From Nelumbo lutea (Eukaryota; Streptophyta; Magnoliopsida; Proteales; Nelumbonaceae), in NCBI GenBank assembly GCA_022828595.1, contig JAKGHH010000003.1:12214934-12278933 (forward strand): a stretch of 64,000 nucleotides of DNA, written 5' to 3'. A model generated the notes under the pieces. The model did not search any database. It was not told the DNA's origin and worked only from the letters and a program-made list of their open reading frames with translations. Every line of letters starts with the position of its first letter. Position 1 is the stretch's first letter. This document shows positions 20,830-32,400 of this stretch, in pieces. A program made the translations under genes and the position numbers.

Positions 20830-22852
20830 ATGGCCTCCTCCAGCAACACCGGACGTGGCACGGAGACAAATGCCACCGGGGAGCAACTTCGGGTCCCCGT
20901 AGTGTGCGTTGGACAGTTCACCATCCCCCTTTTGGCGGATGGGATCCCCATCTTGAACGCGCCACAAACAGTGGCACCCGTAAACCCTCCTACCACGAGC
21001 GTCCCCTTTCCTCTCCCCATTGAGACAACCTTCACTGAACCAACTGTCGTCCCCCTGGCAGCTAACCAAAACCGATTGGAGGACCTGATGCAGTGCATGC
21101 GGGCAATGCAAGCCCAAATGCAACAGTTCCAGCAACACCAGCTTCACCAGAACCAAATGCTGCACAACATCTCCTAGTATCACTATCAACAGCAATTCCC
21201 CCAGCTGCCACTGAACCAACCACTACTTCCACCTCGCCACCCCTCTCTGAGGCCGGTCAAGGCCTCCCCGCAGGATGGGCGCCCCACCAGGCGAAGGCCT
21301 CCCGGCCCCAGAACCACCCCAATAGTCAGGCCTCGTCCCCAGGCCGAAGAGAGAAAAATGTCATCCCCGCGCAACCCGCAGGCAGGTCGGGAACCTCGCC
21401 CGCGAGGTCGGCACCCCGACGCTCCAAGCCCGAGCTCCCGCTCACCGAAAACCGATTCAGCGCCCTGGCGGCAGACTACCAGCATCCCGGGCCCATCAAG
21501 CTCGGTAACACGGAGGCCAGCAGCGCCAGCACAAGGCCCGCTCAACGGCGAAGGCGCCGGCGAAGTCGTCGAACCGCCACCCGCGCCTTGTCGGAATTCA
21601 GAGGCAAAGACACGAGCTCGGACGAGGTAGGGGCTGCCCCGGTTCTCTCGGTTCCTTCCCCCTCGCATCGGAACTCCTGGCGGTCCCCTTACCCAGAGAC
21701 TTCAAGCTCCCACCTCTAGACAAGTACGACGAGTCCTTCGACCCCAACGACCACGTTGACGCATTTCAGTCCCAAATGCACCTCGCCAGGGCCAGCGAAT
21801 CGTGCATGTGCGTGGCCTTTACCACCACCCTCAGGGGGGTAGCCCGCACTTGGTACAGGAATCTGGCCCCCGAGTCGATAAAGTGTTGGGCCCAGTTCGT
21901 GCAGATCTTCACCGCACACTTCGTCACCATCCAACGGTGCCCCAAAACAGAGGAAAGCATCTTCGTAGTAGTCCAAAGAGAAGGAGAATCCATTCGGGGC
22001 TACATCAAGCGATTCAACGAAGCATGCTTGCAGATACCGCGGTTGGACCCCCGCAGTGCATTTCGCGGCGGCTAAAAGAGGGGTGACGCACAAAGAATTC
22101 AAATGGCACATGGTGGCCAACAAGCCCGCAACCATGGTCGAATTCCTCAAACTCGCGGATAAGTTCATGAGGACAGAGGAAGAAATCAACCAACGAACCG
22201 AAGGCGGGAACGAGAAAAGAAAGAGAGAAGGCGAGCTCTCCAACCCGGTGAATAAAAAAAACCCGACCCGGGATCCGAAGCCGAACTAGTCCTTCCAGGC
22301 CCCCCTAGCAGTTCGGACGGATTACACGTCGTTAAACACGAGGCGGATGGAGATCTTAATGACGATCAAAGACGCCCCGTACGTTAAGTGGCCACCTCAC
22401 CTAAAGGGAAATCCGAGCGAGAGAAATAAGAATTTGTATTGTAGTTTCCATAGAGACCATGGTCATAGCACCGAACAGTGTAATAACCTCCGGGACGAGA
22501 TAGAGGGACTCATCCGTCGCGGATACTTGAGAAACTTTGTACAGCACAACAATAACAATAAAGCAGGTCGGCAAGGGGAGCACGAAAAGGATGTCCCCGA
22601 GTCTAGCAACAGACCTGCCGAACCGTTGCAGAAGCAGCCTCCGGAAGAAAGGCCAGTTCGGGGAACCATCCATGTAATAGTGGGAGGTTCGGTGGTAGCG
22701 GGGTGTACCTCGGCAGCAGCCCGAACTTCAGTTCGCGAAGCGGCCCTCGAAGAACGGAACCCCCCAAAGAGACCAAAGATCGAAGAACCAATCTTTTTCA
22801 CGGAGGACGACGCGCGAGGAGTCCACTACCCCCATGATGACGCGCTTCGACA
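20830..22852 (+). pseudogene. gag (with start of protease), broken
   Basis: The frame opens at ATG 20830 and is open to a stop at 21175; the sequence then continues in other frames. The capsid-type retrotransposon gag domain is at about 21690-22075, with conserved YDESFDPNDHVDAF and AFTTTLRGVARTWY. A linker near 22080-22290 and a CCHC-like knuckle at about 22438-22480 (CSFHRDHGHSTEQC) follow. The last part (near 22790-22850) has the EDDARGVHYPHDDAL block that normally leads into the aspartic protease. At least two frameshifts and several stops prevent a full Gag. Confidence 0.85.
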
Positions 22853-23826
22853 ATGATACTACTGGCCAACGATGAAGGCAGAAACTGTCGAGCTCGTCAG
22901 AAAATGCGACAAGTGTCAGAAGCACTAACGTCCACCATCAACCCGCCTCCTACCTCAAATACCTCGCCAGCCCGTGGCCCTTCGCACAATGGGGCATCGA
23001 CCTCCTAGGGCCATTCCCACCAGCAACAGGCAAAAGAAAATTCTTGGTTGTTGCGGTAGATTACTTTACGAAGTGGATAGAAGCCGAACCTCTGGCAACT
23101 GTTACGGCTCGAAACATACAGAACTTCTTTTGGAAGAACATAGTATGTCGGTTCGGGTTACCTTAGGTTCTAATCTCCGACAACGGCAAGCAGTTCGAGG
23201 ATATCAAGTTCCAAGAGTGGTGCCAGAACATGGGGATTCGGTAAAATTTCACGTCAGTCGTGCACCCGCAGGCAAACGGTCAGACGGAAGTAATGAACAG
23301 AGCCATCCTGCGCGGACTGAAAGCACGTCTGGATCGAGCTAAGGGATTGTGGGCCGAAGAGCTACCAAGTGTCTTATGGGCTCACCGAACGACCGAAAAA
23401 GCAGCCACGGGAGAAACCCCCTTCAACCTCACCTACGGCACTGAAGCAGTGATCCCGGCGGAAATCGAAATACCAACATTGCGATTAGAAACATACGACG
23501 ATCGGATGAACGGAGACGAGTTACGCACCAACCTCGACCTACTGGACGAGGTAAGGGACCTCGCGCACATTCGAACGGCGGCATACCAACAGCAGGTAGC
23601 TCGCTACTACAATAACAGAGTAAAGCAATGAAGCTTCCGAGTCGGCGACCTGGTCCTCCGTAAGATTATGGTGCTCGAACCCGGCATCGGCAAGCTTGGA
23701 CCTAATTGGGAAGGGCCCTATAAAGTAAAAGCAGCACTAGGGAGCGCATACGAACTCGAAACCTTGGAAGGCAAACGAGTACCTCGAACGTGGAACATCG
23801 TGAACTTAAGGCGATACTACCTATAA
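22853..23826 (+). pseudogene. Integrase remnant (core plus C-terminal domain), stops present
   Basis: It starts abruptly with YYWPTMKAETVELVRKCDKC, the second half of the HHCC zinc domain; the two histidines are missing. The DDE core follows: the first Asp in QWGIDLLGPF, the second in LISDNGKQFE, and Glu in HPQANGQTEVMNR. The C-terminal module is FRVGDLVLRK then GPNWEGPYKV, ending RRYYL and TAA at 23824-23826. Stops near 22927, 23165, 23241 and 23629 and a frame change near 22970 disable it. The join to Gag at about 22850 is in the same frame. Confidence 0.88.
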
Positions 23827-23951
23827 ACCACCTAGCGAAGTGGACGAAATCAGGCCCTATGTTCCACAAGGCAAGCCAAGGAACTTCGGCGTAGACTGCA
23901 CATTATCAGCTCGGCAAAAAATCAGTTTGCGGCATAAAAGACCGCGGAAAT

Positions 23952-26017
23952 TTAATAACCCGGCAAAGAAACAGCTCGGGGAAGATGAGCAAGGGGAAAA
24001 AGACTCCATTGCAAGAAACAATACAATGGTAAAAAAAAAAAATACATGCCCGGAGCCACTTCTTTGCCATCGGAAGGCACTTCAACAACACCCGAAGGCC
24101 CTACCTCTCCTTCAGAGTCCGGCTCGCCATTGGCAGCATTGGCCATCTCCTGAGTTATACGCGAAGTGGTTATGGCACTTACATCGAGGTCGGGGTACGT
24201 ATTCCGGATCATCCACCTGCTCAACTTGAACCCCCTCCTGTAAGAGTCCACCATCAGATCGTCAAAACGCGGAGAGGCAATGTAGTCTTCAACTGCCTTC
24301 TTCTTGGCGTCTTCAATGCCTTGGGAAAAAATCTGTGTTCTCTCCCTGATGTCCTCCTGAAGATATTCGATTTGATGCTGCAAATCCAACTTCAAGTCCG
24401 CCATATGCTTGACAACTACCCCCATGGCCTCGGCGTCCTGCTGAGACCTCGCCTGTCTGGCCATCGCGACGCGAGCAGCCTCTTCAGCAGAATAAGCAGC
24501 CGCCTCAGCAGCCCGGGTATTTGCCTCTGCAACACGGAAGGCTTCTTCAGCAGCATGAGCGGCAGCCTCAGCTGCTCGCGCCTGTCGCGAGCTCCTCTCC
24601 ACTTGGGCCGCCAAGGCATGAATCGAAGAATTCACCTACCAAAAGAAACAAGTGAGCAAATGACAGCAGAAGCAACAGAATAAAAAGGAATACAGAATCT
24701 AACTTACCACCATGGCATGTGTTACGGCACGACAAGCGACCTGATTCAAGGGAAGATCGGTCCACGCCGCGACCTCCTCAGGGAAAGTAGCGTCCCTACT
24801 CTTCTGAAGAGCGTAGTTCGGTGTCAGCACGCTCCTAAACTCACCTTGAGCTCCCGAGCCTGAGGGCCTAGCCCGTGTATGAGCAGACCCGGAGTGAGCA
24901 GGAGCACTTGAGTACGCAGGAGCGCTCGTATGAGTAGTCTCAGCGTAAGGCGCCCCGGCAGTTTCGTGCACCGGTGGAGTCACTTCGGGCTCCCGGGGCA
25001 GATGCTCCGGCGTATGGTCTGGGACTTGGGGCTTCTCATCCAGGGTCAGCTCGGTACGAGTTCGTTTGGCGACCCGCTTCCTCCTCTTCATACCTTGAAA
25101 CAAGCACCCCCCACGAGTTCTCTCCGCATCCATCACACCTGTAGAAACGAGTTCGACATCAGAAAAAATGAAAGAACAAAGCAAACAAGAAACCACATAG
25201 CTAGAAACCTACCCGCACTCAGGCCGGCTGCAATAAGCTTGGCCTCCGTTAAGTAGTGGTGGCACTTTAAGCCTTGCTGTGCCCATTGCCGGAGACCCTT
25301 CACCGTCTCTTTATCAAGAGTTACGCCCAAATCGGGAGCGGCCTCACCCCACCCGGTCTGAAAGGGCCATCCTTGTGCACTTCGCACGCCGAAGTAGTCC
25401 CGCTTCCAAGCCGGGACCTTATTAGGAAGATCGTGCAGAAGCTTGAAACCCTGGCGAGGAGAAAGGTAATACGCCCGCTTCCCCCCAGGAAGAGAACCCG
25501 CCTGTCTCTTGAGCATCAAGATAGAGGAGAATATCTCTAAGTCCAAGGGAAAGTTCTGCTCGCAAAAAAGGGAAATTGTCCCCACCAGGTTCCGAATAGA
25601 GTTCGGATGAAGCTGGCCAATGGTGACACCGAAGTGGTTTATGACTTCGACGAGAAGGGGATGGAAAGAAAGTCGCAACCCTGCAGCGATCTGCTCTCGA
25701 AAAATCACGATCTCGTCAAGACCGTGTTCCCAAGGAAAGCTACCCGAAGGAATAAAATATGTGTACCCCCCAGGAAGATTGTAAGACAGAAGTATGGATT
25801 GAAGCCCCTCAAGCGTCATGGTCGAAGGGTCAAACCGGTCTAGCATCCGACCTCGGCAGAAGGTAGACGCCAAATTGCCCGAAGCGACTCGACCTACTAG
25901 TTCGTAGTCCTCAAACTCCACCTCAGGATCACTGAGGCAGTCTGGGGACACGACTCGGTTGGTGGAACCTACATCGGCCCTACTCGAAGAATCGTCTGAG
26001 CTATCAAAGCTAGACAT
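23952..26017 (-). CDS. Antisense three-exon gene of the gypsy element (Transposase_28-type 'putative gypsy' protein)
   Basis: Exons on the minus strand: 26017-25213, 25138-24708 and 24635-23952, separated by introns with GT..AG ends (gtaggt..ctacag and gtaagt..ggtag). The joined frame is open for 639 codons, and the phases fit (805 + 431 nt is divisible by 3). Exon 1 encodes a globular domain with GLRLSFHPLLVEVINHFGV and IGQLHPNSIRNLVG, the pattern of Pfam 'putative gypsy type transposon' (Transposase_28). Exon 2 is Pro/Ser/Thr-rich with a basic KRRKRVAKRTR stretch (possible nuclear signal). Exon 3 is an Ala/Glu-rich coiled coil (EEAFRVAEANTRAAEAAA). The start is at MSSFDSSDDSS; an upstream in-frame Met at 26179 falls at the TATA box. 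A donor-like gtattttt near 24045 means the last about 30 codons are uncertain. Antisense extra genes are known in Tat elements (for example Grande); their function is unknown. Confidence 0.72.
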
Positions 26018-26179
26018 TGGGGGAAAAGACGAATTCAAGAAAGTACTCACCGGAAAGTTTGAAGAAAAACCAAAGAACCGTGAAGACTGTATAACCAGCC
26101 TTGACGCGAGCTGGAAAAGACTTGGATGCGAACTCAGTAGACAAACTGCAGAAGTGACAAAACAACCGGGGTCCCCCAC

Positions 26180-26188
26180 TATTTATAG
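26180..26188 (-). promoter_or_regulatory. TATA box of the antisense gene
   Basis: Reads ctataaatag on the minus strand, about 165 bp upstream of the ATG at 26017. It is a canonical plant TATA box, placed to give a leader of roughly 130 nt. Confidence 0.6.
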
Positions 26189-26282
26189 CTATAGTAACCA
26201 AGAATCGACCGTGCAGACCGAAGATGATCCGACGGCCCACGTTCTTACCGACCGCACAACCCTTGACGTCGAGACGTGATTG

Positions 26283-26432
26283 GCGCACGTCTTTCCGAAA
26301 AAAGCGAAACATCAGCGCATGTCTTTTTGAAACCGACGTCGCTTCGACACGCGTCTTTCCGAAACTGACGCGCAGCATGTCTCCCTGACAGTCGCCTGCG
26401 CACGTACAGCAGTGGCGTGCCTTTTTGAAATG
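26283..26432 (-). promoter_or_regulatory. Repeated gcRYgtctttYcgaaa motif upstream of the antisense gene
   Basis: Five related copies start at about 26283, 26315, 26350, 26373 and 26411, several containing acgtc or cgacgtc cores (bZIP-type ACGT sites). They lie 100-250 bp upstream of the antisense TATA box. They are therefore candidate activator sites for antisense transcription; binding is inferred from position and motif only. Confidence 0.5.
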
Positions 26433-26644
26433 ACCCGCTGTCATGTCCCAGCGGCGCAAATTGGTTTGAAATTTAAAACGCGCGGTCACAACCACCAGCG
26501 TTCTTGAGTAAGCACGTTTCTAGCCTTCTCGGAAACCGAAAGAACCCTAGCAAAAGCGTCTCGTGTAGTGAAGGTTCGAAGGACAGGACAAATCCACCTG
26601 CTACCTCGCGAAAACTCCCCGCACCATGGCAAGACCCTCGGCGC

Positions 26645-26660
26645 AAGGAGTGGGGGGCAA
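26645..26660 (+). promoter_or_regulatory. Polypurine tract
   Basis: aaggagtggggggcaa directly precedes the 3' LTR, as required for plus-strand priming. Confidence 0.75.
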
Positions 26661-26661
26661 T

Positions 26662-27393
26662 TGATGAAGGAAGATTTGGCCCGACCTCTCTATTATGTGA
26701 CACGTGGCAGAAACAACAGCTTGGCAAAAGGGGCCAAGCCTAGGCGGGAACAAGGGGACACACTTCGCCGAACTGACCCTTGTAACAGCTCGGGATACAC
26801 TTTGCCGAACTGACCCACCTTGTAACAGTTCGGGATACACCTCGCCGAACTGACCTGCCCTATAGATACCTCCGAGCTCAAGACCGCCTCGCTCAGCACT
26901 TCGCATCACCTTCTGGGCACCAAAACCAAACAAGTTGTACCATGCCTGACACTAGGGAAGTCCGTGCCCGAGGGCGCCACGCCTGACTGACTTGGGATTT
27001 GACGTTTGGAAGCAGCACTCTAAACGGCCACCTGCCACCGCCATTGACACCGTCATCTCCAGTTAGACGGTTAGGCAGTGACGGTTCTGTCTCAGCAGAA
27101 AGGATGACGGCCGAATTGGCAAGCACAGGGGTAATCATACCCGACCTGACAAGGGCCTCGGGACGAGTACACGAAGTGACTATAAGAGCCCCCTGCCCCC
27201 CGACAACGGAGGTATGCAAAAATTTTGCGCTATCTGGTATTACCTTGCTTTTAAAGGATTCTAACTTGAGCTTCGGAGCCTCTACACCGGGTTCCCCCCG
27301 AAGCTTTCCCATCTCCTCCGTTTCAGGTTCCCTGCTACCCCGTTCGGAAGCAAGGCAGCGGACAGCTAAGACCAGCCGGATCGCGCTCCATCA
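26662..27393 (+). repeat. 3' LTR (732 bp, TG..CA)
   Basis: Same ends as the 5' LTR, but only three U3 repeat units and one extra base in gggcctcggg. It is followed by the TSD gattt. Confidence 0.93.
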
Positions 27394-27635
27394 GATTTAT
27401 TGTTAATTTTCTCATAAAAAATAATGGATTTATAAGTATCACAATCCACTTTTATCTTGTGACTCTTTTATCCTTCATTTTATTTCAGATTTTGAATGTT
27501 GAGAGAGGCGCAGCCCAATATGCCATTACCAATATGACTTTGAAAAACACAAGGTATATTTTGAAAGTTTGAAAGAAAATGAAGGGTAAAAGATTCACGA
27601 TGTGTCTTTAAGTCTATGTAAAAAGCATTTGCTTA

Positions 27636-27727
27636 GGCTCAGTTTGGAAAGAGTACAAATGCAAATATATAGAATGCAAAACCTCATATTTATACTATTT
27701 TGTACATATATGCATTTATACTCTGCC
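27636..27727. mobile_element. MITE family A copy, right end truncated
   Basis: Begins ggctcagtttggaaagagta, followed by caaatgcaaatata; the right end stops at tttatactctgcc without the full inverted repeat. It matches the better copy at 42273-42391. Confidence 0.6.
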
Positions 27728-28210
27728 TTAATGTACATTTAAGTCGATTTTTAATTATTCGGGATATGTTTAAGTCCTTTACCCTAAACATATTTTCGGC
27801 TAAGATGGTGTTTTTTTTTTTTTGAATAAACTTTGGTTGCCCACATTCCACAACCTTCGTTGTCCACAAGACTCTTCTTATATGACAAATAAGTAGGAGT
27901 GATCATTTTCAGCCCAGTTTAGACCTGGCCCACGTTTTCTGACTGAGGTATAAGCCTAATACTTTAGGTGGCACACACAATTCATATTATATATAATATT
28001 TTATATTATACAATGTATAAAATAAATTTTGCATACATAATATATGACATATATATAATATTTTACACATAAACGATAGAAGGTCCAAAATCAGGCATGG
28101 CCCCTCCTAGCCACTTAGCCGGAGCCATGATCGCCCTTACACATAAGCCCATATGAACTCTTTTTTTTTTTTTTTAAATACTAATGTTGTTGAAAAATGT
28201 CATGTCAAAT

Positions 28211-28348
28211 GCAAGGTGCCAACTAGCTAGTAAGGTAATTGGCTGGTTATAAAGGACATTTGGAAATTGAATCCCGCCTTCTCAAAGTTGGGGGTATGGA
28301 GTAGGCTACTCCCCATTGTGTAGTCCCATGGAGCGAAAAAAAAAAAAA
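28211..28348 (+). mobile_element. Second copy of the SINE family
   Basis: Starts gcaaggtgccaactagctag, has aattgaatcccgcc as B-box region, then ggctactccccattgtgtag and an A13 tail. These blocks align in order with the SINE at 15331-15480 read on its minus strand. No clear TSD remains, so it is older. Confidence 0.7.
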
Positions 28349-28520
28349 GATATGACATATAATCTAGGGATAACCCTAATTGCTGTGTAGTGTGGATAAC
28401 TTTGCAACTTGTCATAAGGTTTAATATTTATTTGAGGCAAAAACAAATAGAAGATTTAGAAATATCATATACAAGGTTTTGCATCAAAAATATTTGTATT
28501 TGTACTATTCCCAAATTGAA

Positions 28521-28614
28521 CTTAGTTTAGAAAGGCTGTAAATACAAATATGAAATAATATATACAAAGGTTTGCACTATATATATTTGTATTTATACCC
28601 TTTCCAAACTAAGC
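28521..28614. mobile_element. MITE family A copy
   Basis: cttagtttagaaaggctgta at the left and ccctttccaaactaag at the right form an imperfect terminal inverted repeat, with tacaaata/tatttgta just inside. Same family as 42273-42391. Confidence 0.65.
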
Positions 28615-28709
28615 ATAAGACTTCGTTTGGAATCAGTGTAAAACATCAAGTACACTGATGACGTTTTGCACTAAATCAGAAAGTGGCCATTGCTTTTTTG
28701 AATATAGTG

Positions 28710-28840
28710 ATGGGTGGAAGAGTGTAAAGTTTTACATCGATAAAATTGATGCAGTTTTCACATCGATTATCGATGTAAACCTTTAGAGCTGATGAGGTTT
28801 TACATTGATTATTGACGTAAAACTACACTCTAACCAAACA
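28710..28840. repeat. Imperfect inverted repeat (possible MITE)
   Basis: gagtgtaaagttttacatcg (from about 28719) is mirrored by gacgtaaaactacactc (ending about 28839), with atcgattatcgat in between. It lies within a 28625-28980 block of repeated gtaaaa..atcgat motifs. No TSD was identified. Confidence 0.45.
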
Positions 28841-29440
28841 CACGCAAAACTGAACCAAAGTATAGTTTTACGTCAATAATAATTACACCCTCTTTCCAAC
28901 GCATACAAAACCGAGTCGATGTAAAATTTTCATCAATTATTGATTTACATCATATCCAAATGCATCCAAAGGCGCAAGATTGTGACCACACCACACAACC
29001 CCTTTTATCGGCATCATGGCATGTGTGCCACTTTTTTTACCTCAGTAGAGGTATAGATCCTTATTTTCTTAAATGACCTTTTCTAACTCTCTTAATAAAG
29101 TAGGGGTATAAATTAGATGCATTTAACTTAGGTTAGAAACCGAACCATCCCTAATTATAGAACTTATATTGAATTCAACCTTAAGGGTCCTCTTTTTTTT
29201 TTTTTTTTTTTGAAGCCAAAGGCAAAAAAATTATTTCAAAACAGCAGGTTACATCTCATCCAAAAATGTAGACCTGATGAAATCTGGAGGAGTCGACTAG
29301 GTCATAGCATGATTATATCTAACAACATGATTTGCTAGCCCGTGGGCTAAGCGATTACAAGATCGAGATGCATGAATAAAATTGGTTGACATAAAGCCAT
29401 AAACAAGATGCCTACATTCTAGAATAGTATAATGTAATCT

Positions 29441-32400
29441 CTAGGGAGGGTCTGCACCCGAAGAGAGAATGTTGATGATGTGTTTTGCATCACTTTCAAT
29501 GATGAGAGCCACAAGGTCCATTGCAATGACACACCTCATACCTTCCAAAATTGCTAAGGCTTCAGCTTCAGCTGGGGAAGAACAATGGAGGGGAGCACAT
29601 CTACCCAGTATGAAATAGCCATTGTGATCTTTGATAACAATTCCAAAAGCCAAGCGATAAACACTCCACATCCCATCTGTATTAATTTTAATGACTCCAA
29701 TAAGAAGCCTGATCCACCTCTAAACCAGCTGAGGACCCGTGCTGATTTGAGAGTGAACACTATTAGTGTTTGAATTTGAAATAGTAGATCTAGAAAGTAA
29801 GGCACAATGAGCTTCAATGGCTACAAGCGTTTGTAATGGATTAAAAGGGTGTTGCTCAAATATCGCTTTGTTTTTATGCTTCCAAATGAACCACATTACA
29901 ATGACCCATCGAACAAACATTGGAAAGCAAGAATTTTGATTTCTTATTTTGTTAATATGTCTCCAATGCTGTAACCAATAACGTAAATTATTGTTTTGAG
30001 TATTCTCAATCCAGATACCCAATGAGGCAAACCATATGGCCTGAACAATTGGACATTGAAATAAGAGGTGATCCACAGTCTCGTCTGAAACTCTACACAA
30101 GTAGCAAGTTGCTTCAATCTTAGTTGATCTTTTAGCCAGCTCTACATTAACTGAAATAGCTCCCTTACAATATCTCCATAAGAACATCTTGACGCGGGAA
30201 TTAAAGTTTTCATTTTCCACAATTCTTTCCAACTAAGATTTTCGCAAACCCAGGAAGCATGAGAATATTCTAAAACATCTTGACACGACAGTTTATATCC
30301 AGAGTTGCAAGAGAACCTTCCATGAGGAGTAAATGACCAAATCAGCTTGTCATTAGTTAAAGGATTCACCTGAGGGATAACAATCTTTGTAATCTGGTTA
30401 ATAATGTCCTCATCAAAGAGCATATGTAAGAGTTGGTTGTTCTATGTCCATGAGTTCCGATTCATGAGCATGGCCACCTTGCTACAAGCAAGATTCCAGT
30501 TATTTGGCTTTTCAATTAGTCGATTAGGAATCCACGGATCTTTGAAAATATCTACATCCCAACCGTTTGAGATTAATCATCTATAACACTTAATGAGATC
30601 TTCCTGGCAAGCTAATAGGCTAGACTACAGCAATGAGTGTGAACTTTTATGATTTTGTTTCCAGAAATTTGATTGAGGTAAGATACTTTTCTTTAAGTAT
30701 TTTAACCCATAAAGAATCGGTTTTTGTGAGAAAACGCCAAGCCAGCTTAAGTAAGAGAGTTATGTCCATCAAACTTGGGTCTCTGAAGCCAATACCCCCT
30801 TTCTCGAAAGGGAGTAAAAATGACTTCCATGCTTTTAGGTAGATGGGTCTTTCTTTTGATGCCTTCCCCCACCAAAAATCGTGGCAATTTGATCTTAGCT
30901 CCTTGTAGATGGAGGATAGAAGAGCATTGGTTGCCATATGGTAAAGGGGGAGGAAAGCTAAAGTAGATTTAATGAGAGCAGATCCACCTGCATGAGAGAG
31001 GATTCCTGATTTCCATTTCTTAAGTTTTGACCTTGCTTTATCTACAATAAATCTCCAGTTTGAGTGCTTCTTTGAGGTATTGAGAAGTGGCCCACCCAAG
31101 TACATATCTTCCAACTTCATATCTTTTATTCCCAACATATCCATGATTTCAGATCTTGATGAAAGAGGTGTGCATTTACTAAAGGAGATTGAAGACTTAT
31201 CATAGTTCACCGCTTGGCCATAACAAGTACAGAACAGATCCAGTAACAGTTTCAACTTTTGAGTCTCCGAAGTGGTTGCTTCCCCGAAAATCAGTAAATT
31301 GTCATAAAAAATAAGATGATTTAACTTTAAATTTGATCTTCTAAATTTAAAACCTTTGAGTTCACCAGCATTAAGAGCATCAGAGAGCATTATGGATAGC
31401 AATTCCAAATAAATAATAAATAAGTACGGGGAGAGAGGACACCCCTGTCTGATCCCTCTAGTTGGCTATAAAGGTTTATTGGGAGTACCATTAACAATGA
31501 TGCGCATAGATGAATAAGCTAAACAGTTACTTACAAGACTGATGAAAACCTCAGAGAAACCCAAGAGCTCCATATAGTGAAGAAGAAAATGCCATTCAAC
31601 ATGGTTGTAAGCTTTATAAAGATCGATTTTGAGAATAAAATGACCTGGGGTAGAAGATCTTTTGTTCATTGAATGCATTATTTCTCTAGCCATAATGACA
31701 TTATCAACAATTTGTCTACCTAGCATAAAAGCATTTTGAAAAGGAGATTTAACCAATTACATCTTGAAGCAACAATATGAAAATATCTAGAGTTCTTGTC
31801 CCTGTGATTTAACCAATTACATCTTGATCTTTGCTTCCACTACATTTCTTCAATATCATACCACTTCCTAAGTTGGCTCTCAAAGAAAGTTCTTCAGCTG
31901 ATGAAATGTTTACCACGTCTCCCATTTGGATATGCTCAATGCACTTTTTGATTTCTTGAATTTTTAAGGAAAATTCTAAGTAGGAATGAAACCAATTCCA
32001 TAAAATAAACTTACAATTCAAGCACTTTTGTGCAAAAGGAGACATATTGAGTGGTCCAAATTGATGAGAAAATATCAGCATATCCATCACAAGAAGTCCA
32101 AAGAGCTTCAAATATCTTTACAGGTTTCACTCGTCTCTTGAAGCCAACTAAGTTACAGAGAATGGGATTGTGGTCACTTCCAATTGTTGGAAAATGTTTT
32201 ACCATGACCTTCAGATACAACTGCAGCCAAGACGGGTGGGCTAAGAGTCTGTCCAAATTCTCCTTCATGAGTAGATGCACTAATCTTCTATTTGTCCAGG
32301 TACAAGGGCCATGGAAGCCCACGTCCAGGAGTTCACAATCATTTATGAAAGAATTGAACACTCTTGTCTCTACCACCTGATTTTTCTTTATTGTTTGTTA

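Larger units (their letters stand above)
19896..27393 (+). mobile_element. Ty3/gypsy LTR retrotransposon (Tat-like), internally deleted, TSD gattt
   Basis: The insertion is complete: TSD gattt at 19891-19895 and 27394-27398, 5' LTR 19896-20746, PBS, gag, an integrase remnant, an antisense gene, polypurine tract 26645-26660, and 3' LTR 26662-27393. Protease, RT and RNase H are absent. Gag zinc knuckle CSFHRDHGHSTEQC and an antisense extra gene between integrase and the 3' LTR suggest the Tat lineage. By eye the LTRs differ at roughly 15-18 positions outside the U3 repeat difference, so the insertion is fairly young. It can only have moved, if at all, with proteins from another element. Confidence 0.93.

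Noticed and set aside
20688..21668. Long minus-strand frames opposite gag (20688-21098, 20812-21219, 21186-21668)
   Set aside because: GC-rich shadow frames of gag, with no domain, splice signal or promoter, unlike the true antisense gene at 24-26 kb.
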